64,000 bases of DNA from Gelidibacter sediminis (lineage in GTDB: Bacteria > Bacteroidota > Bacteroidia > Flavobacteriales > Flavobacteriaceae): contig NZ_SOBW01000008.1 of assembly GCF_004364975.1 (NCBI RefSeq), positions 434,001 through 498,000 of the forward strand. The letters run 5' to 3'. This document shows positions 45,178 to 55,088 of the stretch, piece by piece; positions within the stretch are counted from its first letter, which is position 1, and every line of letters begins with the position of its first letter. The translations under genes were made by a program, and so were the position numbers. The notes beneath the pieces are model-generated. The model worked only from the letters and a program-made list of their open reading frames with translations, was not told the origin of the DNA and searched no databases.

Positions 45178-45599
45178 CCTTTAGACAATCTTTTAATGAT
45201 ATATAAAACTTATGACATTGCTGTCATTGCCCATTGTTAAATTATTTTGATTGCAATAATTTAAAACAACTAGGTAATTTAAAGATTAAAATTACACTAT
45301 AAAAAGTTTTTGAATGTAAATTAGATTGCATAGTCGTTACAATTCTTGCGGGAGTCACTTTGTTAACTCTCGAAGGGTTTAAATATACTATTTTTATTAA
45401 ATAATATACGATTTTACCTACAGAATTGATACTTTTAAATTAGCAATATGAGTTGGAATTGTTATCAAAATGATTTTCACAAAATAGATTGATGTGGACT
45501 TATAATCCACTAATTTTGTCACCACAGCGAACAAATGTTAAATCATTTTTTCCATTCAATTTAAATTTTAACTTTTGCCAAATCTTATCTGCTAAACTT
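45178..45599. other. Intergenic region between divergent genes
   Basis: 422 bp with no gene. Long A/T runs; promoters for the DUF1232 gene and the GHL10 gene are expected but not identified with confidence. No other structure seen. Confidence 0.4.
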
Positions 45600-47285
45600 A
45601 TGCCGCTTAAACTTAAGTTTGTACTACTTATCGTACTCTATCTCGTTACCACGTTTACTATACATGCGCAAATCGACTCCAAACCGACACCTAATGATGC
45701 CGAATTGCTAGAGAGCTTTATAAAAAAAGAGCCTACAGCTCCTCACAGTGAGACGGAGGTTAGAGTTGGTTATGGAGAAGACCGTGCAGCCAATGCTGCC
45801 AAAGTAAAAGATGCAGCAGCCCTAGATGAGGCACCCGTATTTAAGCAGAGCCCTTATGTGATGCGCGAATTTAGAGCAGCCTGGGTGGCTACCGTAGCCA
45901 ATATTAATTGGCCGAGTAGGAACGGTCTGTCTACAAGACAACAGCAGGAGGAGGCTATCCAATTATTGGATTTTTTAAAAGCACACCATTACAATGCAGT
46001 TATTTTTCAGGCACGTCCGCAGGCAGACGCCTTATACCACAGTTATTTAGAGCCTTGGTCGTTCTTTTTGTCGGGTGAAGTTGGGAAAGAGCCCTCGCCG
46101 TGGTATGATCCGTTGCAATTTTGGATTGACGCCGCCCACGAAAGGGGAATGGAATTGCATGTGTGGTTAAATCCGTATCGCGCACATCATGGTACCGGTG
46201 GGGCTGTAGTACCAAAATCCTTAGTTAAAACCAACCCTGATATCATGGTGCCTTTGCGCAATGGCATGTGGTGGATGGATCCTTCCAAGCAGGCCACACA
46301 AGACCATTCGTCTGCCGTGGTAATGGACATCGTAAGACGCTATAATATTGACGGAATTCATTTTGATGATTATTTTTATCCATATGCTTCTTATAATGGT
46401 GGACAGGACTTTCCTGACGCCGTAAGTTATCAGGCCTATATAAAGTCTGGTGGGAAGCTTAGCAAAGCCGACTGGCGTCGTGCAGCTGTCAACACTTTTG
46501 TGAAACGCATCTATCAGGAAATTAAGGCAGAAAAACCTGAAGTGAAATTTGGTATTAGTCCGTTCGGAATTTGGAGACCTGGTTTTCCGAAATCAATCAG
46601 AGGTTTGGATCAGTATAACGAATTGTATGCCGATGCTAAGTTATGGTTAAATGAAGGGTGGATTGATTACTTTACCCCACAATTGTATTGGAAGATTGAT
46701 AAATCTGGGCAAAGCTTTCCATTGTTATTGGAATGGTGGGAACAAGAAAATACCCAGAAACGCCATTTATGGCCGGGCATTCGTATTGATTACGGTAGAG
46801 ATGCCGCCAATGTGGATGAGACCATCAACCAAATTAAGTTGACGCGCAGCCTGACAGCTGAAAGTGTGGGTACGGCGCACTGGAGTATCAGTTCCTTATT
46901 AAATGACCGCAAATTAGCCAAAGCCTTGTTGGACGGACCGTATAAAAAGCAGGCCTTGGTACCCGCGAGTCCGTGGTTAAATGCCACACCGCCTGCAACT
47001 CCGCAAGTGGACACTAAGATGGATGGGCATACCTTAACAATTTCTTGGAACCATACTGCAACAGAAGGTATTTCCAATTGGGTGGTCTTCTATAAATATG
47101 GCGAGACTTGGGACTATATAATTTTGGATAAAACAAAAGACAGCATCACGTTGGCACTTTTTTCGGGTGGTTTGGAGGATAGGGAATCTCTAACGGCCAT
47201 TGGTGTTACCGCCGTAGATAAAACGGGCAATCAGAGTAGTTTTAATGCGGTAGAGCTGAATGAAATGGTATTGGGAACGTCATAG
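45600..47285 (+). CDS. GHL10-family glycosyl hydrolase (DUF187, DigH/YngK-like)
   Basis: A 561-residue exported enzyme. Signal peptide from ATG 45600 (MPLKLKFVLLIVLYLVTTFTIHAQ), a variable region, then the GHL10 TIM barrel (about 80-430) with MREFRAAWVATVANINWPS, GMELHVWLNPYRAH, IDGIHFDDYFYPY and YFTPQLYW, and an FnIII-like C-terminal domain. E. coli DigH (YddW) of this family cuts denuded peptidoglycan glycans, which is a plausible role. The upstream in-frame ATG at 45489 adds residues with no signal and was rejected. Ends with a bidirectional terminator. Confidence 0.88.
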   Translation: MPLKLKFVLLIVLYLVTTFTIHAQIDSKPTPNDAELLESFIKKEPTAPHSETEVRVGYGEDRAANAAKVKDAAALDEAPVFKQSPYVMREFRAAWVATVANINWPSRNGLSTRQQQEEAIQLLDFLKAHHYNAVIFQARPQADALYHSYLEPWSFFLSGEVGKEPSPWYDPLQFWIDAAHERGMELHVWLNPYRAHHGTGGAVVPKSLVKTNPDIMVPLRNGMWWMDPSKQATQDHSSAVVMDIVRRYNIDGIHFDDYFYPYASYNGGQDFPDAVSYQAYIKSGGKLSKADWRRAAVNTFVKRIYQEIKAEKPEVKFGISPFGIWRPGFPKSIRGLDQYNELYADAKLWLNEGWIDYFTPQLYWKIDKSGQSFPLLLEWWEQENTQKRHLWPGIRIDYGRDAANVDETINQIKLTRSLTAESVGTAHWSISSLLNDRKLAKALLDGPYKKQALVPASPWLNATPPATPQVDTKMDGHTLTISWNHTATEGISNWVVFYKYGETWDYIILDKTKDSITLALFSGGLEDRESLTAIGVTAVDKTGNQSSFNAVELNEMVLGTS

Positions 47286-47308
47286 CGGGGCAACAACAGA
47301 CACTATAT

Positions 47309-47345
47309 AAAAAAAGACATCTTGTAATTAAGATGTCTTTTTTTT
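47309..47345. terminator. Bidirectional intrinsic terminator
   Basis: Perfect stem AAAAAGACATCTT / AAGATGTCTTTTT with loop GTAATT, flanked by A run before and T run after. It sits between the GHL10 gene (plus) and an outer-membrane protein gene (minus) and can serve both. Confidence 0.92.
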
Positions 47346-47362
47346 ATTTTAATGGCGTGTTC

Positions 47363-47920
47363 TTAAAACATGTAGCCTAGAGAAAATTGCACCACACTAT
47401 TTTTAATATCCGGGTTTTCAACAACGGTGGTTACGCCATAGCTATAGCGCGCTTGTGCAAATAAATTGTCATTAATGGAGTAGCCGAAACCAATATTCAG
47501 TCCGAAATCAAAGCCTTCGGCATCAGTTTCAGCATCAGGGATGGCACTGTCTTCAAACTCGGCTTTATCATTCAGTAAAAAAGAGAATTGCGGACCTGCT
47601 TCTATGCTGAAATGATCTGATACATAGTATTTTGCCATTAAAGGAATCGCAAGGTAATCGATCTTCACTTTAACGATATCCTGAGCTTCTGCGCCTTGTC
47701 GTGAATACAGCACTTCTGGTTGCAAAGAAAAAGTATCACTAAATCCTATTTCCGCAAGACCACCAATATGATAACTGAACAAATTGTTTCGGTCGGCATC
47801 GCCTCCTGAGAGTGTCGTGATATTAAGTCCTGTCTTTACTCCAAAATCGACATTTTGAGCTGTCAATGAAGTTGCTAGTCCAAAAAGGGCAAAGCTTAAT
47901 AATAAGTAGATTTTTTTCAT
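47363..47920 (-). CDS. Outer-membrane beta-barrel protein (PorT-like)
   Basis: A 185-residue exported beta-barrel: signal peptide MKKIYLLLSFALFGLATSLTAQ followed by FGVKTGLNITTLSG, SLQPEVLYSRQGA, LAIPLMAKYYV, SIEAGPQFSFLL and a C-terminal F (SLGYMF). Eight-strand porin-family barrels with the 'VGVKAGLN' opening are common in Bacteroidota and lack known ligands. The start at 47920 is chosen for its signal peptide; a start at 47959 adds a second hydrophobic stretch. Confidence 0.85.
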   Translation of the reverse strand: MKKIYLLLSFALFGLATSLTAQNVDFGVKTGLNITTLSGGDADRNNLFSYHIGGLAEIGFSDTFSLQPEVLYSRQGAEAQDIVKVKIDYLAIPLMAKYYVSDHFSIEAGPQFSFLLNDKAEFEDSAIPDAETDAEGFDFGLNIGFGYSINDNLFAQARYSYGVTTVVENPDIKNSVVQFSLGYMF

Positions 47921-48094
47921 GATAAATATGGTTTTTATGATTAAAAAATACAATTTCAAAGCCTTCGTACACTAAAAAAAAACGTGAAGATTTAGGACCT
48001 AAGGCGATATCAAATCTACTAAAAGTTAGAGACACTATCAAATACTAGCTATTCTTATCTCACGTGTGTATAGCCTGATCAAATGGTATACAGA

Positions 48095-48739
48095 TTAGAG
48101 TCCCAAATTATATCCTAAAATTAATTTTAGGGTGTTAGTTTTGGCGCTCCCGCCCACATGTTTTGGAACGTCGCCTGTATCGATGACCCCAAAATCATCA
48201 CGTATTTCTAAGGTGAGGTCATGTTTGTCATTGAGCGCTATAGAGGCGCCAAAGCCTATAGAGAACCCAAAATCGAGGTCCTTCTGCGCTGTAATGGTAC
48301 CATTTGTATCTTGGTGGTATTCTGGTTTGGTTTTGCTGCTTAATAGATAATTGAGGAATGGACCGGCATTGGCGAAAAATGGAGAGCTACCAAATTTATA
48401 TTTTAATAAAATGGGCACGTTTATATAACTGTAGATTTTTTTGAAATCTTCCTTTCCAGATTCTTCGGCATCGTAATCGAAATAAATGATACGAAACTTT
48501 TTTAGCTTTTGTTCGTAATTTACAGAGGCTTTTACGGACAACTGCTCTTGTAAAATGTAATCTAAGGTCACGCCAAAAAGTTGGCCGACTTTATAATTTT
48601 GGTATTTGGCATACTCATGACCTCTAAGATCAGGATAATTTAAACCTACATTGACGCCTATTTTGTAATTGGTTTGGGCACTTGCGTGTACTGCACCAAT
48701 TAAGGCGATGCCGATAAATAAAACTTTTAAATGCTTCAT
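48095..48739 (-). CDS. Outer-membrane beta-barrel protein (PorT family)
   Basis: A 214-residue exported barrel. Signal peptide MKHLKVLFIGIALIGAVHASAQ, KIGVNVGLNYPDLRG, LSVKASVNYEQKLKKF, YINVPILLKYKFG, FFANAGPFLNYLLSSK and an end in ILGYNLGL. It is similar in plan to the barrel at 47363-47920, separated by about 170 bp, and may be a diverged duplicate. It lies 45 bp downstream of a small secreted protein, so these two are probably one transcript. Confidence 0.85.
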   Translation of the reverse strand: MKHLKVLFIGIALIGAVHASAQTNYKIGVNVGLNYPDLRGHEYAKYQNYKVGQLFGVTLDYILQEQLSVKASVNYEQKLKKFRIIYFDYDAEESGKEDFKKIYSYINVPILLKYKFGSSPFFANAGPFLNYLLSSKTKPEYHQDTNGTITAQKDLDFGFSIGFGASIALNDKHDLTLEIRDDFGVIDTGDVPKHVGGSAKTNTLKLILGYNLGL

Positions 48740-48784
48740 GGGTGTAGGTGGTTTTTTAAAGGAAGAGATGTGGTGCGCCAAATG

Positions 48785-49372
48785 CTACTCGTTCAATTTA
48801 ATGGGTTTTTTATTCTCAAACCGATATTCATCTAAGTTGGCCAGTTCATTAGCTATTTTAATTTTCCATATGTTAAGCTGCTCTTTATCGCGACCGCTAT
48901 CAGTGGCTTGTATCAGTTCCAACCGCAACTCCGAAAATTGGGCCATGATCTCATTATTAATTTGGTTGACAATGTCAAAACCTTTAGCAATCTTGCCTTT
49001 GTCTTTGAGGATTTGTTTTCTGAATTTTCGGGATTGGATTTCGGCAAGGTCAAATTGCAACTGCTGAAATTCCAATTGCTGTTGCAGGTGCGCCACTTTA
49101 GTTGTGTCTATCCAAGAGGCTTTTCCTAAAAAGATATTGTCGATTTTCTGATTCAGATTTCGTTTCATGAAATCGAACCCAGAAAGGGCATGGCTAATCA
49201 TAAATTGACTAAATACGGCTTCATTCTGATCAGTACTAATCTTAATCTTAAAATCGTCCAAATTGAGTTTATGATCTTCACTCCACCTAAGTTGTCCCTC
49301 TTGTAATTCTTGCCCAAAATTGATTTGAACACATGCCATACTTAGCACTAGAACGAATATAATTCTGATCAT
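48785..49372 (-). CDS. Exported protein of unknown function
   Basis: A 195-residue secreted protein. Signal peptide MIRIIFVLVLSMACVQINFGQ, then LRWSEDHKLNLDDFKIKIST, a pattern seen at the start of DUF922-like secreted proteins of Bacteroidota, and a mostly helical, charged remainder (LQQQLEFQQLQFDLAEIQSR) suggesting a coiled coil. No catalytic motif. Upstream partner of the PorT-family barrel gene at 48095-48739. Confidence 0.72.
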   Translation of the reverse strand: MIRIIFVLVLSMACVQINFGQELQEGQLRWSEDHKLNLDDFKIKISTDQNEAVFSQFMISHALSGFDFMKRNLNQKIDNIFLGKASWIDTTKVAHLQQQLEFQQLQFDLAEIQSRKFRKQILKDKGKIAKGFDIVNQINNEIMAQFSELRLELIQATDSGRDKEQLNIWKIKIANELANLDEYRFENKKPIKLNE

Positions 49373-49615
49373 CTGATGTTTCGATTTGAGATTGTAAATT
49401 TTAACTCTCGCATAGCTGCCATCCGAGTGTTAAGGAGGCTAATTTATAAAATTTCGGTATAGGTAGCTACAGATTGTCTTAATAAACTATTACAAATAAT
49501 CAGGCATGCACATTGTGACTCTTTTTTGTTTGAAGGCTTGAGGTATTGAGTCCATTGGGCTGTTTAAGCTGGTTAACCAAAGTGGGTTGCTAAGTTTAAG
49601 AGATGTCTCTTGCGG

Positions 49616-50869
49616 TTATTTTTTTTTCTTTAGGGCGTCTAGGCGCTCTTTATAAGCAGAGTCACCGCTAAGGTCAAAAGCCTTGGTCAACATCAGTAGC
49701 GCCTTGTTGGTATTGTTGGTGTTTTCATAATAATCTGCCATCGCTGCATGGGCATTGGCACTCTGTGGATAATATTTTAGCGCGAACTCCAAATACATTT
49801 TTGCTTTTTCGGGCTGACCTATATCCATGTTCATATAGCCGGACATGGTCAAAAGTTCTTCAGGATATGGAGGTTGCGCGTAACCAAAATGGGCCTTAAG
49901 TTTTTGCTGTCTGTATTTTACAATTTCCATCAGCCGTTCTTTTGGGGTGTCAAAATTGTTGATTTCATCCGTATGTTCCATTTGAAACCATTCAAAAACA
50001 GAAATTAATCCATCCCTAATGGATGGCAAGGCCACCGTACCATGCAAATCCTTTGGGTAAAACTTCCAATTAAAATCCAAGCCATTTTGCGCGTTAGTGG
50101 TCATCAAATTCGCAAAGGCCATATTAGAGCGCGAAAAAAGGGTAAAGTCGGTAGTGTCTTGCATCACATTCTCTAAGGTTATCGTGGCGTCCTGCATGTG
50201 CAATTGGCCGCTTAAAGACATAAACACGGACTTATTTTTAAAGGTTTGTGAGGGTATTAGGGCTTGGGCGGCTTTTAACAAGTGTTGATCATCCCAATCT
50301 AAACTAGGATCTATGGCGATATAGTTTGAAAATACTGCAGGATGGTAAAGCAGGCTGTACATAGTAAACAATCCACCGTATGAATGCCCTATTAAGGTCC
50401 TGAAATTGGTAACAGGGTAAGTGTCTTCAATGTAGGGAATGAGTTCCGAAGCTATAAATTTATGAAAATTGACTGCCTCGCCGTTGTCCTGTTCAAATGG
50501 ACGTCCGTACATTTGGGTTACTTTTGAGGTGGTGAAGTCTCGCATTCTGTGGCTCTCGTTGGCAATACCAACCAGAATCATTTCAGGGAAAAAGCCACCA
50601 CTGTAAAACCTGTGGATATTGGTGAGCGTAGGCAAAAACACTTCGCCATCCAAAATAAAAACTACGGGGTACTTTTCGTTTTGGGCAGGGTTGTAATTCT
50701 CGGGGAGTTCCACGTATATTTTCCGGTACTCTTGTAAAGTTTCCGAATAGAGGCTGTCCAAAGTGCCCACCTGTTGTAAATACTGCTGTTGTGGTTTGGG
50801 TTGCCCGTAAGCAGCGCCTTGATAGCAGATACTTAAACCAATTGCTATGATGAATTTGATCGGCGACAT
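49616..50869 (-). CDS. Exported alpha/beta-hydrolase (putative esterase, Fes/IroE type)
   Basis: A 417-residue secreted hydrolase. Signal peptide MSPIKFIIAIGLSICYQGAAYG, then a PF00756-type esterase domain (about 45-300): VELPENYNPAQNEKYPVVFILDG, PEMILVGIANESH, nucleophile Ser in GHSYGG, and IDPSLDWDD after it; His in LHGTVALPS. The last about 100 residues are TPR-like (AKMYLEFALKYYPQSANAHAAMADYY). Family members cleave siderophore or acyl esters. It is monocistronic. Confidence 0.88.
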   Translation of the reverse strand: MSPIKFIIAIGLSICYQGAAYGQPKPQQQYLQQVGTLDSLYSETLQEYRKIYVELPENYNPAQNEKYPVVFILDGEVFLPTLTNIHRFYSGGFFPEMILVGIANESHRMRDFTTSKVTQMYGRPFEQDNGEAVNFHKFIASELIPYIEDTYPVTNFRTLIGHSYGGLFTMYSLLYHPAVFSNYIAIDPSLDWDDQHLLKAAQALIPSQTFKNKSVFMSLSGQLHMQDATITLENVMQDTTDFTLFSRSNMAFANLMTTNAQNGLDFNWKFYPKDLHGTVALPSIRDGLISVFEWFQMEHTDEINNFDTPKERLMEIVKYRQQKLKAHFGYAQPPYPEELLTMSGYMNMDIGQPEKAKMYLEFALKYYPQSANAHAAMADYYENTNNTNKALLMLTKAFDLSGDSAYKERLDALKKKK

Positions 50870-50944
50870 GCGGTGTTAAAAGTGGTTTAGTGCGGGATGT
50901 TGCGAATAATCATTACCAATTTAACACTTTTGGCCGACTTATGA

Positions 50945-51077
50945 AAAAGATGGCCTTATTTTGATCGTGTATGTATTCATGCCTATGGTGGTGATGAAAA
51001 AATTTCGGGATCAAAATTTCCTACTGTAGATGGACCAATTGATAGCTTACTTGAAGCAGCTGACTTTATTTCCTGAC
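50945..51077 (+). pseudogene. Possible 3' remnant of an unknown coding gene
   Basis: On the plus strand, after a TGA at 50942, an open frame reads KRWPYFDRVCIHAYGGDEK then ISGSKFPTVDGPIDSLLEAADF and stops at 51075-51077. The residue composition (Gly, Asp, no long Lys/Asn/Ile runs) looks like a real protein tail, yet it has no start and no family I know. It lies between two minus-strand genes. Could be chance. Confidence 0.25.
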
Positions 51078-52495
51078 TATTAATTTTCTTAACTGTTCTT
51101 TTGCCCCTTTTCCTGGTCGGTCTGCAAAGCCATTTACTAATTCTCCATTTGGATTATAAATTAAATGATGAGGAATCGTTTTAATTCCTAAATGCTCCAT
51201 AACCATAGAGACATTTCCATTTTCAGCAAAATAATTTTGGCTATTCCAAATACCTTCAGATTCTATCGCTTTTTTCCAATTTTCTTTTTGGTCATTTAAA
51301 CTGATATAAATAAACTCAATGTTATCTTCTTTAAATTCTTTTATAAGCTTTTTGGATTCAGGCATTGTTTCTCGACAAGGCTGACACCAACTTGCCCAAA
51401 AATCAATATAGAGCCATTTCCCTTAGTAGTGTTTAGCTGTAGTTTTTTGAAGTATTTTTCTTTGTCTTTCATTCTAAAATTTTGACCAATTCCATTATAA
51501 GCATCGAACAGTAAATAATTTTTAGCAGATTGATTAAATCGCTGATCATTTAAAATAGAGTCAAAACGAATTCTTGAATCGATATAGAACCCACCAGAAT
51601 TCACATTGTTTTCTTTTATAAATTCCAAATTATATTGAGAGATATTCTTTAAATAGTCACGGAAAAATGAGAATGTCATTAAAGAGTCTGTTTTTGCCAA
51701 ATCGAAACCGAACTTTTGCTCAATAATTTCTTTACCCCTTAGGGTGTTATTTTGTTTCAACCATTTTGTAATCGTTTTGAGCTTCTTATGTTTTTCCATT
51801 AACATATTTAAAGCATCTTTTCGATAGTTGTAGTTGGTCTCCGTAATTGTATTAGAATTGAATAAGGAATCTAATAGTATAACTTCTCTGTTATAATCAA
51901 TTTGCGCCTTGTTGTAGTAATCAATGGAATTTTGTTCATGGTTTTTAAGATTGTTATCTATAAAAACACTTGTAAAAATCAGGTGATGGCTTGTGTATTT
52001 ATTATTAAATAATTTTTTAAGTCTGTAACTGTTATAATTTAGTTCATCATCATTTACATTTCTATTGGTTATCTTCGCTTTAGGGATGTTGTCAGTATAA
52101 TTAAAAACAACTGTATCTCCATTTTTCACTAAAAAGGTATCGGGCATGGAAGTAAAAAAGTTGTTTGTAGTGAATTCAAGATATTCAGAATAGCACTCAA
52201 TAACAATAGTGTCACGAACATTTGGTTTGGGCAGCCAAGTTTGTTCGTTATTCATATAATCTAAATAGGTAAAACCATTTTTAGCGTAAAAAGCTTTTGG
52301 ACCTAAACTATCCTTTAGTGTTTTTCCTATACTGTCTTGTTTTATTAAATGAGAATATTTTTTTGGTGCATTTATTGAAATCAAAACAATTGTATTTGAT
52401 TTTTCTACTTTGGGTTCTATATTACTATGCTCATCCTTGCAGGAAAACATTAATGTTATGATTAGGAAAAAGTAGATTGTTAGATCTGATTTCAT
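51066..52495 (-). pseudogene. TlpA/ResA-like thioredoxin lipoprotein, single-base frameshift
   Basis: From MKSDLTIYFFLIITLMFSCKDE (lipobox LMFSC, start 52495) a frame runs through a 340-residue region typical of Bacteroidota TlpA/ResA proteins and stops reading sensibly at 'NTTKGNGS'. In the next frame the thioredoxin domain begins WLYIDFWASWCQPCRETMPES, containing the WCQPC redox site, and continues to the stop at 51066. One added base near 51419-51425 would restore one protein of about 475 residues. Either a real pseudogene or a base-calling error. Expected role, if intact: periplasmic or surface thiol-disulfide exchange. It overlaps no other gene; the next gene upstream ends 41 bp away. 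Confidence 0.85.
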
Positions 52496-52536
52496 TTTCA
52501 AATAGGATTGTATTCCGAAGCCTGTCGGAGATAGTG

Positions 52537-52974
52537 TCATTCAGATTTATACAAATCAGGAGTGACAGCAATATCTAAGGCGAACGTACCATTTTTATCA
52601 TAATACTTGTAATCCATGGTAATGTTGTTGTCTCTGTACACCTTTAAATCAGGGCTGGATTTGATGTTTTCAATGATACTGGGCCTGATATATTTGTTGA
52701 CCGTGTCTAAATTTACCTCCGATTTCTCCAAATCGATAAGCGTATAATAATATATAAAGTTGGTTTTTCCTTTACTCGCCACACTATCTAATCTGGTGTA
52801 GGCATCAATGCTCATTGGCGTCTGCTTGTTAATTTCGACTACGGCTTTTTTTAGTTCGGATTCAATATCCTGCTTAAAAAATTGTTGCACGATAAAATAA
52901 GAGGAGACTGCCGCAATTACACCAACAACGATGCCTACCGTTTTGCCTTTTGATTGTTTTTTTTCTGGTTCCAT
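52537..52974 (-). CDS. Membrane-anchored protein of unknown function
   Basis: A 145-residue protein with a basic, short cytoplasmic N-terminus (MEPEKKQSKGK), one transmembrane helix (TVGIVVGVIAAVSSYFIVQ, about 12-30) and a periplasmic domain of about 110 residues with alternating strands (NFIYYYTLIDLEKSEVNLD, NITMDYKYYDKNGTFALDI). No family recognised. It ends 41 bp before the broken TlpA-like gene and may have been transcribed with it. Confidence 0.7.
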   Translation of the reverse strand: MEPEKKQSKGKTVGIVVGVIAAVSSYFIVQQFFKQDIESELKKAVVEINKQTPMSIDAYTRLDSVASKGKTNFIYYYTLIDLEKSEVNLDTVNKYIRPSIIENIKSSPDLKVYRDNNITMDYKYYDKNGTFALDIAVTPDLYKSE

Positions 52975-53066
52975 GTGTGGTAAGTTTTTAGGGTTGATAA
53001 TGTGTTTGTTAAGGGGGTTTTACGCATTATGGCCTGTCGTTATAAACAAAACCTACTATGCACCTA

Positions 53067-54362
53067 TTAATCTAATTGCGGTGCTAGGTCTATTTGAAGC
53101 CAAGTTTCCAAAATCTGAATCAATCGCTGTTTTTCTGCTGGAGTCATAAATTTGATCCTTGCGTTTCCGTGATGCTTTCCTGGGAGTATAAACCATTCCG
53201 AATCAACATCAGGATTTGGTGGGACTGCACTAGCTGACCAGGTATCAATTTCACCATAAATATAGAGCATCTTATGGGCGTCAGTCTGCAACCATTTATT
53301 CACATCAGTTAACAGTTGTCCATCAAAAGTGTCTGTCATTTCAAAAGGGAAAAATAGTGCCATTGGGTTGGTATCAGTGGGCAGTTCCTTGAGATAATTT
53401 TTAAACTTTTTGGTGTCGTATCCATAATACCCCATTTCAGTTGCCGATTGGTAGTAATGTGAACTGTAGGTTTCAATGGTAGCATCACTAAAAAAGGTCA
53501 AGTTAGACACCGTTAAGAAATATTCGGTAAGGTCTTCTATGCTGGCAGATTTAGAAGGAATGGTTTCACAATCATAACCGTATTGCCAAAACGAAAACGG
53601 GAATTCCATAACGGCATATTCAAATGCTTCGTCCAAAGACAGGTACGAATAGTTTGCTTGTGCCCCTAGGCTATAAAACTTTAATAAAGGAATGATCTGC
53701 GCTCTGTTTTTTAATATCTGGAGCTGAAAGTTTTCGATGTTGGTCCTACAGTCTTTAGTGCCTACAGTCTCTAGAAAGCTGTAGATCCGTTGTTCTTCGT
53801 AAGCGGTGTTGATGGGTGCAACGTACGGCACGCTAACATCTATATCATTGGGATAAAAATAGCGATAATAAATGGTTGTGGCACCGCCCTTGCTAATTCC
53901 TGTGCTCAACCACTTTTTTGGGTACACCTTAGCAAACAGCTGTTTGATATGGTGAAGGTCTGCCGTTGCTTGTTTTAAATTTAAATAGCGGTAGTTTAAT
54001 GAGTCGGGCATGCTTTCTCCAAAATAGCGGTGCTCCACCTGTAGTTGGTTGGCATCCAATAAGGTGGTCAACTCGTAAGTTCTGAGTTGATTCGCGCTAT
54101 AGCCTTCCGTCACCATCACCGTTGGCTGATCAAAACCCTTGTGCGAGAGATAGACCTTTTGATGAAAAAAGCCTTTGCTGGCATCTTCATGGTCTATGGG
54201 TTGTTTTATGTGCAGGGTATAGTTGCTAGAGCCATTGGCGGCCTCTAATTTTTCAAACGATACATCTGGGAGTTGAGAGAGTACGGACGCGATATCGGTA
54301 TGTTGCGCATAACTGTACAAGGACATCGCAACCAGTAGAAATAAACATAAAGTTCTTTTCAT
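53067..54362 (-). CDS. Exported S37/PS-10-type serine peptidase
   Basis: A 431-residue secreted serine peptidase of alpha/beta-hydrolase fold (S37/PS-10, tripeptidyl aminopeptidase-like). Signal peptide MKRTLCLFLLVAMSLYSYAQ, then QPIDHEDASKGFFHQKVYL, LQVEHRYFGESMP, nucleophile Ser in STGISKGGAT, acid Asp in IYGEIDTWSAS and His in LPGKHHGNAR. All triad positions look intact. It probably trims peptides outside the cell. The start at 54362 begins the signal peptide. Confidence 0.87.
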   Translation of the reverse strand: MKRTLCLFLLVAMSLYSYAQHTDIASVLSQLPDVSFEKLEAANGSSNYTLHIKQPIDHEDASKGFFHQKVYLSHKGFDQPTVMVTEGYSANQLRTYELTTLLDANQLQVEHRYFGESMPDSLNYRYLNLKQATADLHHIKQLFAKVYPKKWLSTGISKGGATTIYYRYFYPNDIDVSVPYVAPINTAYEEQRIYSFLETVGTKDCRTNIENFQLQILKNRAQIIPLLKFYSLGAQANYSYLSLDEAFEYAVMEFPFSFWQYGYDCETIPSKSASIEDLTEYFLTVSNLTFFSDATIETYSSHYYQSATEMGYYGYDTKKFKNYLKELPTDTNPMALFFPFEMTDTFDGQLLTDVNKWLQTDAHKMLYIYGEIDTWSASAVPPNPDVDSEWFILPGKHHGNARIKFMTPAEKQRLIQILETWLQIDLAPQLD

Positions 54363-54457
54363 AATAATCATTTATTTTACCACATGGTGTCGTGGCCATG
54401 TTTCAGTGTTGCTTATTGATAAATTTTGGGCAACACAGACTATTTTAATTTTTAAAT

Positions 54458-54883
54458 TTATTCTTTACACAGTTTCCCATTTATCACCTGTTTGATGTCT
54501 TGATCATTAAGTGTGGACTTAAAATAGAAACAATTACCTTCAATTTTTATGAGTTCTACAAGTAGGCCGTTAGCGTCATTTATATACTTTTGATAATCGC
54601 TCAGTTCCATTTTTGAGGCGTCAGAGGTAAGGCGGTAGCTGCAATCATCAATCCACTCTATAATTTGGTATGCGGTTTTGTTAAAGTCGGCACCTAATAG
54701 TTGATCAGGATCCTCTACCGTTTCAATTTGTTGTGTGCCATTTCTGTGAATTTTGTAGGACAAGAGTGTTTCTTTATCTGCAGGCACATAAAAATGTCCT
54801 TCCTTAAAATCGGCGCAGGTTAAGTCTTGCGCATTTGTAGCTAGAGTGATCAGTAAAGCCGAATAAATTATTGTTTTTTTCAT
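54458..54883 (-). CDS. Small exported protein with paired cysteines
   Basis: A 141-residue secreted protein. Signal peptide MKKTIIYSALLITLATNAQ, then LTCADFKEGHFYVPADKETL, a strand IEWIDDCSYRLTSD and CFYFKSTL and a C-terminal GKLCKE. Four Cys in the mature part suggest two disulfides. Small exported proteins with 'CADFKxGxF' openings are common in Flavobacteriia; no function is known to me. Confidence 0.72.
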   Translation of the reverse strand: MKKTIIYSALLITLATNAQDLTCADFKEGHFYVPADKETLLSYKIHRNGTQQIETVEDPDQLLGADFNKTAYQIIEWIDDCSYRLTSDASKMELSDYQKYINDANGLLVELIKIEGNCFYFKSTLNDQDIKQVINGKLCKE

Positions 54884-55088
54884 AACATATACCACCAATT
54901 TTGATAGTACAAGTTGGTATTTATACCCATGCGGACTTGCTATTTGAGGTCTGGTTGGTGGTGGAAAGTTAGTTATTTTTATTCAGAATACGAGGACTTA
55001 TTTAGGGAGCGCTCACCTTTGCTTATAATTTTATATGGAAGTATTCCAATATTTTTCAAGGTAAATAATTGGTTTATTTGTTGTTAAA

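Noticed and set aside
45489-45599. Longer start for the GHL10 hydrolase
   Set aside because: It would place 37 residues before a clear signal peptide.
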